Assembly: GCA_963580455.1 (NCBI GenBank)
Contig: OY756968.1
Coordinates: forward strand, 19,499,996 to 19,563,995
DNA: 64,000 nucleotides
Source of the DNA: Euonymus europaeus
Taxonomy: Eukaryota; Streptophyta; Magnoliopsida; Celastrales; Celastraceae
Direction of reading: 5' to 3'
Position numbers and translations under genes: made by a program. The notes under the pieces are model-generated. The model saw only the letters and a program-made list of their open reading frames with translations, was not told where the DNA came from and did not search any database. Shown here piece after piece: positions 57,990 to 64,000 of the stretch. How positions within the stretch are numbered: the stretch's first letter is position 1; every line of letters starts with the position of its first letter.

Positions 57990-60860
57990 TAAAAATATAT
58001 ACAATGAGAATAAAAGGTAAACTGTATACAGAATGAGATTCGTGGAAGATAAATACAAAATGGATATACATATTGATGTAGTTTTGGCTGAAAGAAAAAA
58101 CTACTCCAATTAAAGACTATATAAAAAGATGAGAGATAAACTAGCAAAATACAAAATATCCCAAAAAATGGATGAGAATCACCGTATCGTCCCAGTTTTG
58201 TGAACACCCTTTTAGCATATGTCGAACCTAACCTGACCATGACGAAGAAGCTTGACCAGACCTCATATATAACTTCTTCCACTAAATCTTCCAATCAGTG
58301 TCCATCTTTCAAATAGTTTCGATTACTAAATCCCCTTCTCGAAAATTCCAAGGATGAACTTTCTTATCATGCGCTCTCATCATTTATCTTTGGTAAAGTT
58401 GGCATCTGCAAAGTGATTACATCCTTCATTCTTCAATTAGATTCAATTGTTCATTTATTGAGTTGACCCAATTTGTCTCATCTAAAGCTACTTCTATGGA
58501 AACTTGGAGGGATTGAATCTCAACCTTCACGGGCAATACGATTTCGGTCTCGTAAACTAATGAGAATAAAGTTTCAACTGTGGAGCCATACGAGACATGG
58601 AAGTTTTTCTGACCAATCCTTGTAAGTCACCATCATTTTTTTATGATCTTCTTGATATTTTTGTTGGCCGCTTCGAAAACTCCATTCATTTTAGGCTGAT
58701 AAAGTGATGAGTTACGATGTTTGATGAAAAACTGTTCACACAACTCCTTCATCATTTTTATTTTGAAGTTGATGCCATTATCTGCGATGATTCTTTTAGA
58801 GAATCCTAATTAACATATGATATCCTTCTTCACGAAATGCACCACCATCATTCTCTTAACTAAGGCAAAGAAAGTAGCATCGACCCACTTAGTAAAGTAG
58901 TCAATGGCTACCAATATGAATTAATATCCATTGGAAGCTTTAGGTTAAATCGACCTAATGACATCTAATCCCTATATTGAGAATGGTGAAGGGGCAATCA
59001 ATACATGTAAGGAATTTGCTGGAAGGTTAGACTTGTCAGCATAAATATGACATTGATGGCACTTGAGAGCATATTTGATGCAATCTTTCTCCTTTGTTAA
59101 CAAGTAATACCTTGCTCTGATTATTTTTCATGCATTGATGTGACCACCGGGGTGAGTCCCACATATCCCATCGTGCACTTCTTTCATTATTCCGTTCACC
59201 TCACCTTTTTCCACATATCTCAACAACACCATGCCAGAGCTCTATTTATACAAAACATTGCCATTCATCATAAAAGAAGCTAGCAATCTTCAAAGCACTC
59301 ATTTTTCATTCTTTGACACTCCTTCTAGATATTCATTCTTTTCCAAGTATTGTTTGATGTCATGACACTCTATTTTCTTAATTTTGATAACCAAAGTTTC
59401 TCTTTTAGGATCTAAATCAATCATTGAAGCTAGCATGGCCAGTGCATCAGCTATCTAATTCTCCTCTTAGGATGTGATCAAACTTGATTTCCTCTTTGAT
59501 GAATTTGTAGTTTGGTATCAACTTCTCATATTTACTCTCTCATTCATCAAGCTTCATATTCAACTATGTTATTAATGCATTCAAAGTATAACTTGGTGGT
59601 GAATGATATAATTTTTCCTTCTGGAGAAATGAGGGCAACACCGATTCCTAACCCTATCACGTTGGAAGATCCATCAAATACGAAAGTTCATTCATCTTTT
59701 GAATCTCTTTTGGCCTTATAAATCATCAAAGACATCATATCTCCATCTGGGAAACAAACGTTCATGGGTTGCTAGTCATCAATTGCTCGGTCTGCCAGGT
59801 AATTTGCTACAACACTCCCTTTCGCCTCCTTTTGTGTGACATACACAATATTGTATTCTGATAGAAGAATTTGCCACTTTGCTATCCTACCTGAGAGTGA
59901 AGCCTTGCTATCCTACCTGAGAGTGAAGCCTTCTCAAACAAATACTTCATTGGATCCATCTTAAAAATGAGCCAAGTCATGTGGTAGAGCATGTACTGCT
60001 GCAATCTATGCACTACCCAAGCTAGAGAACAAGTCTTTTCCAGCATGGAATATTGAGTTTCACAATCTTTAAAATTTTTACTCATGTAATAAATGGCATG
60101 ATCTCTTCACCCAGATGAGTCATGTTTCCCTAGCACACAACCCATCAAAGTTTCGAATACAATTAAATAAAGAATCAATGGTCTTCCTGGCACGAGTGGT
60201 ACTTATACAGGGGAACTCTATAGGTATTGCTTGATCTTCTAAAAAGCTATCTGGAAAATATGATCCCACATCCCTATGTTATTTTTATGCAATAACTTAA
60301 AAATCAATTCATAAGTAGTCGTTAACTGCAAAATAAAATGAGATATATAATTCAAACGCCATGAAAATCCTCCAACTTCCTTTTCATTTCTAGGTGTCTG
60401 GATCTCTGAAAATGCTCATACTTTTTCTAGATCCACTTCAGTTCCCTGACTGCTGACCATAAATTCCAACAACTTTCTTGATGTGGCCCCAAAAGTACAT
60501 TTAGCAGGATTCAACTTTTGATGTTGTCAGAGCCTTTGAAACAACTTTTCAAGATTTTGAATGTGATCTTCATCTTCTTTAAATTTTACTATCATGTCAT
60601 CACCATATATTTTAACTTTTTTATGCATCATATCATGGAATAAAGTCACCAAATCTTGTTGATAAATGGTCTTTACATTCTTTAATCCAAATGACATGAC
60701 CTTGTAATAGAAAATTCCCCACATAGTGATGAAAGTTGTCTTCTCCTGATCATCTTAATTTGATTCTACCTTGAAAACCCATCCATGAAAAAGGCTGAGT
60801 GTTTGGCTATGTTATCCACCAATATGTGGAAAACAAATGGTCATTGTCACATTATAGATG
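57990..60860 (-). pseudogene. Ty3/gypsy (Tat/Ogre-type) RT, RNase H and integrase remnant
   Basis: Minus strand, riddled with stops and frame changes. RT from about 60855: PHILVDNIAKH, FMDGFS, NQIKM, WGIFYYKVMSFGLKN and the catalytic box as YGDD instead of YVDD (60570-60610). RNase H at 60130-59850 (YYMSKNFKDCETQYSMLEK) and its second part to 59500 (FVFDGSSN, GIGVALISPEGK). Integrase: HHCC region at about 59140-59030 (HDGICGTHPGGHINA, KCHQCHIYADK), core near 58940 (GLDVIRSI, FILVAIDYFTKWVDATFFA) and the later IIADNGINFK. The FTKWV and YYKVM variants are those of Tat/Ogre-like elements. A 25-bp tandem duplication at 59883-59934 shifts the RNase H frame. Protease and gag are absent, cut by the LINE. 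Confidence 0.88.
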
Positions 60861-60989
60861 GGGAGTACACTATGAAAACTGTATACTAGGTAACGTTGGC
60901 CACTTGTTCGGGTATAGGCTCTTCATCTTATGTGGAAATATGCTTTGGTGGAATTGTGTGTGGAGCTGCAATGTGCCACAAAAGGTTGA

Positions 60990-61972
60990 GGTAGCGTTTG
61001 GTTTGGATTCAATTTTGAGTTTTAAGTTTTTAAAGTCATTTTCAATTTTTTGTTTTGAGTGTCTATTTTAAGATTATTGAAAATGTGTTTGGTTTGGTTA
61101 CTTTGAAAAATTGTTTTTCAAAATGAAAACTGAAAAACACGTTTGGTTTATAATTTTTGAACAATTATTTTATGATAATTTATTTTATAAATTTGTATTA
61201 TGTATTTAAATATGTCAACACATACATTGGGTATCATTTACCGATATTTAGAATTAAATTATGACATTAACAAATGGTTGTAGAATCATTTTAATATCAT
61301 CATTTTGTTAATGGGACATCTTTATTAGGCACCAAATAAAAATAAAATAAAAATAAAACGAGGAGATTAAAGCATTATCAAGGCTTCTGCGTGATTGTTG
61401 TCACATTCTCCCTCCCTCCCCCTATATCTATACTTTATCTCTAGTAAGACGGAGGAGGGGTTAGAGCCACCGCCACATGTCGCAACCAGAGCAATTAATG
61501 GTAAGATCTGGAATTTTGAGACTTGTAGAGGCTTTATCCCAACTGAAGGAGGGTCTGGATCTAGACGAGAATGACAGTGGAGATTCAAGGATGGAGGGTA
61601 GGTGGGGTCATTGGATGACGAGAAAACTTTCCAGTACACCATTAGTTGCTAGCTCAGCTTTCAAATGGTTCGATCTAAGGCTGCTGCTGGGTGTCATTGG
61701 TGCGCCACTCATGCCTTAGATCAGAACGGAAAGCAACAGAGAGACGAATGTTTACGTAAATGTTTGGGTTATGGAAAATTCCACGTTTCCCATGTTTTGG
61801 ATGTTTTGGGGGAAAACACCCAAAACGTAAAAATATTGTTTTTAGTTTTATGTTATCTATGTTTATCTGTTTTCAAAAATACATTTTAAAAAACACACAA
61901 GTGAACAAGATTTCAATTTTTCTCAAAATTGAAAACTTAAAACAGACTCAAAAAGGTAAAGAGAACAGACCC
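60990..61972. mobile_element. PIF/Harbinger-like non-autonomous element carrying a gene fragment
   Basis: A 983-bp insertion in the LINE. Ends GGTAGCGTTTGGTTTGG (left) and, reversed, GGGTCTGTTCTCTTT (right), with long subterminal similarity (TTTTGAGTTTTAAGTTTT at the left, TTTTGAGTCTGTTTTAAGTTT at the right). Flanking triplets TGA (60987-60989) and TAA (61973-61975) look like a 3-bp TAA-type duplication with one change. Removing the element plus one triplet puts the LINE reading frame back in register (QKVE then FFIWQL), which fixes the borders. A DUF620 gene fragment sits inside. Confidence 0.7.
61444..61719 (+). pseudogene. Captured DUF620-family gene fragment
   Basis: Plus-strand frame, open from about 61444 to TAG 61717-61719. 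It contains, in order, PPPHMSQPEQLMVRSG, EALSQLKEGLDLDENDSGDS, WGHWMTRKLSSTPLVASSAF and WFDLRLLLGVIGAPLMP. These match the N-terminal part of plant DUF620 proteins (LIARSGSLR, LKEGPDP, GQWMRGQLSRTPSV, RSDLRLLLGVMGAPLAP). Function of DUF620 proteins is unknown. The domain proper, downstream of that motif, is absent: similarity ends at the stop. The frame is still open, unlike the LINE around it. It is a captured piece, not a resident gene. Confidence 0.72.
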
Positions 61973-62937
61973 TAAGTTTTTTATATGGCAGTTGTTTTAC
62001 GGAGGTCTTCCTGTGGCGGTTTAGCTGCTCATGTGCCAGTTTCAAATTCTCATTAGATGTTGCAGTTGAGGAGTGGAGATGGAGGATATCCAACATTGAT
62101 TCTTTCAGTGTGAATAGCTTGAGTGTTTATGGATGGTACTTGGCTTGAGTGAGGCTATGCGCTTGGTCACCTACTTAACTATAGCTGATGCATTATGTAG
62201 GTTGTGTTCGACGTTTATCTGGGCTAAGTTGGAGTTTTTTTGTGTGGTGCTTTTGTCCATTTGGTGGAGACATAATAAAAGGCTTTTTGATGAAGTACAA
62301 ACGAATGCTATGAAAATATCTAACTGGACAACATCCCATTTATATGAGTTCCAAAAAGCTTGAGTGAAGGTGCTTGTGCCTTCCCCCCGTGTGCTACAGC
62401 AGGTTCTAGAGCCTAGAGTCGGCCTTCATTTGGAAGGCTTAAAATGAATGTAGATACTGCCATTATTGATGGGTTGGTTTTTATTGGAGTAGGCAAAATT
62501 ATTAGAGATCAAGCTGGTGTTGTATTATCTTGTTGGGCTTCACTCATTCAATGATCTTTTGATGTTTTGGTTGCGAAGCTACTGGCTATTTGTGAGGGAC
62601 TTCGTCTTGCTCTCGAGTTTGTGTTCTCTCTTGAGAGCTATGAATCTGATTGCTTGATGGTTGTTCATGCAATTAATCATCCTCATGACTGTTCCATTGT
62701 GGGTTCTATTGTTTCTGATATTGAGATGGTAAGCTCTTCGGCTAGTTATGGCTCTTGTCACCATATTTCTCTTTAGGAAATAAGGTGGCTCATGAACTAG
62801 CGTCATTTGCAATTCGTAGTTCATTAGATAAAATGTAGAGTGATTCATGTCCACTATTCATTTCCCAATTTGTAATTGCAAATTCTGATTAATGATGATA
62901 TCTTTTCTCTTTTAGAAAAAAAAAACTTAGACCCTAC

Positions 62938-63159
62938 AACTGCAATTACCATAGACTAATGGTAGGTGAGTCTATGGTTAGAGAGGATTCTAGTATAATA
63001 ATGCCCTGTACCAAAACTTTGTCATCTCTATGTTCTTTTGTCGTGTTGGGTGTGTTATTTCCCATTTTATCACTGAATAACACTGTCTCTTTTTTTCTTT
63101 TGAAGTTTTCCCCCTTTTTTGTGTGTTTTCCTTGAATTTCTTCTCTTAATGGTTTTATG
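62938..63159. other. No gene seen
   Basis: Short stretch between the LINE tail and the copia LTR. Confidence 0.35.
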
Positions 63160-63461
63160 TGTTAGAGTTTATAATGTACAATTCTAATGTAAAATTAGAC
63201 TATCTTACGTTATTATTATTTCAGTCCATATCTTATTGAACTTTATAGATCTTTTGGGCCCCATGACCGTTGTCTCTCAACGACTCATTCTTAACGAATC
63301 TTTAGCCTTCTATATTTGTATTGGATCTGTGGTGATGTGATGTACGTGAACTTGCCTCTTTATGCCTTACAACTCTTCTTCTCTGCCTTATCTTCTTCTT
63401 TTTCTTCTTTGTCATTTGCAATTATCAGGCTATTTGACTTACGAAATATTCTTAATTTTCA
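63160..63461 (+). repeat. 5' LTR of a copia element
   Basis: Bounded by TGTTAGAG (63160) and CA (63460-63461), with a primer-binding site next to it. The second LTR lies outside the window. The left border is inferred. Confidence 0.55.
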
Positions 63462-63473
63462 TGGTATCGAAGC
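63462..63473 (+). other. Copia primer-binding site
   Basis: TGGTATCGAAGC, close to TGGTATCAGAGC (10 of 12), directly after the LTR. Confidence 0.65.
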
Positions 63474-63514
63474 CCGATTGGAAAGTCTATTATAGAAGAA
63501 AATAAAAATCCAAG

Positions 63515-64000
63515 ATGAATACACAAGATCAAAGCGTTGGAACTCCTGGGAATCCGGGCACAACAAATCCATGAAGTACTCTTTTGAATCCCTACAATAT
63601 TTTGGCATCAGACTTCACAATTACAAGCCTTGTATCAGTAAAGTTCAACGGATCGAACTATAACTTCTGGAGTACCATCATAATCGATGCTCTGGAATCA
63701 AGGAACAAGCTAGGGTTTATAGATGGGAGTCTCAAGATGTCAGATCCAACAAACAATGATGGAAAAGCAACAACTCACTCATCAAGCGATGGATTTTAGG
63801 TTGCATGGATGAAGCAATTATGGCGAGTCTTTCAGAATCCAACACTGCTTATAAGCTATGGAATAATTTGAAAAATAGATACACGAAAAAGAATAGAGGA
63901 AGACTCTATTAGATATTGAGGGATATCTCTACCATTAAACAAGGTAGCATGCATGTTATGGAATACTACACAAAGATTAAGACTTTGTGGGATGAACAAA
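63515..64000 (+). pseudogene. Ty1/copia gag, start (runs off the window)
   Basis: ATG 63515 (MNTQDQSVGTPGNPG), in-frame TGA at 63572-63574, then NPYNILASDF and SVKFNGSNYNFWST, the conserved start of plant copia gag (F-G-NY--W). After a frame change near 63797 the second gag block reads WMDEAIMASLSESNTAYKLW, then TIKQGSMHVMEYYTKIKTLW. The premature stop and a further TAG at 63909-63911 show decay. The rest of the element is to the right of the window. Confidence 0.85.

Larger units (their letters stand above)
60840..62937 (+). pseudogene. LINE (L1-type) 3' end: zf-RVT and RNase H domains
   Basis: Plus strand, 5'-truncated against the Ty3 RT. First piece about 60840-60989 (DGEYTMKTVY, then WWNCVWSCNVPQKVE). 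After the inserted TIR element it resumes in the same frame at 61976 (FFIWQL, GGLP), then the zf-RVT end (MEDIQH, a stop, FFQCE). The RNase H-like RVT_3 domain runs about 62440-62830 (IIRDQAGVVLSCWAS, AKLLAICEGLRLALE, YESDCLMVVHAINH, then after a frameshift GNKVAHELASFAIRSSLDK). An A10 run at 62928-62937 fits the 3' poly(A) tail. Several stops; dead. Confidence 0.85.

Noticed and set aside
61367..61642. 91-codon minus-strand ORF
   Set aside because: Antisense shadow of the DUF620 fragment, whose plus-strand frame matches a known family.

Overview
This is plant nuclear DNA, most probably from a eudicot. It is AT-rich and dominated by intergenic transposable elements. Supporting signs are a SAUR auxin-response gene, a ten-coding-exon Pumilio gene of the APUM5/6 type with GT-AG introns, Au-like SINEs, plant chromovirus and Tat/Ogre-type Ty3 elements, Ty1/copia elements with initiator-Met primer-binding sites, MULEs, hAT, PIF/Harbinger-like and LINE remnants. 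No organelle, bacterial or CRISPR features were seen. Only two cellular genes look intact; almost every other coding trace is a broken transposon gene or a captured gene fragment.

Layout. 1-1640: decayed chromovirus integrase/chromodomain with part of its 3' LTR. 4021-4569 (-): SAUR gene. 4.8-11.4 kb: intergenic, with a Tourist-like MITE, a hairpin and a SINE-like element. 11.4-13.8 kb: a plus-strand copia gag split by a small minus-strand copia element with two LTRs, followed by a LINE scrap. 14.3-16.76 kb: LTR, PBS, gag, protease and RT of a second Ty3 element, abutting a minus-strand MULE (16.76-17.65 kb) with a tandem array behind it. 19033-22350: a complete hAT element with 8-bp target duplications; its transposase is broken by only three small lesions. 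22.4-25.7 kb: tandem repeats and a MULE-type TIR element holding degenerate telomere-like repeats.

26.4-41.6 kb (-): the Pumilio gene. Its inferred coding exons sum exactly to 981 codons plus stop. The eight Puf repeats carry base-reading residues predicting UGUAUAUA. Introns hold two Au-like SINEs and a 2.4-kb MULE-type element of the same TIR family as the one at 23.6 kb. One intron uses a GC donor.

42.4-44.8 kb: a tandem duplication of a 1.2-kb unit. 45.2-51.06 kb: copia gag/protease remnants and an inverted repeat. 51.06-60.86 kb (-): remains of a Tat/Ogre-type Ty3 element (probable LTR, tandem-repeat-rich 3' region, integrase, RNase H, RT). Two TIR elements sit in its LTR region, one carrying an LRR receptor-kinase fragment. 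60.84-62.94 kb: a LINE interrupted by a PIF/Harbinger-like element carrying a DUF620 gene fragment. 63.16-64.0 kb: 5' LTR, PBS and gag of a copia element running off the window.

There is no operon-like cooperation between genes. The biology is a gene-poor chromosomal segment shaped by nested insertion and by gene-fragment capture. All family names come from motif recognition by eye, with no database search.
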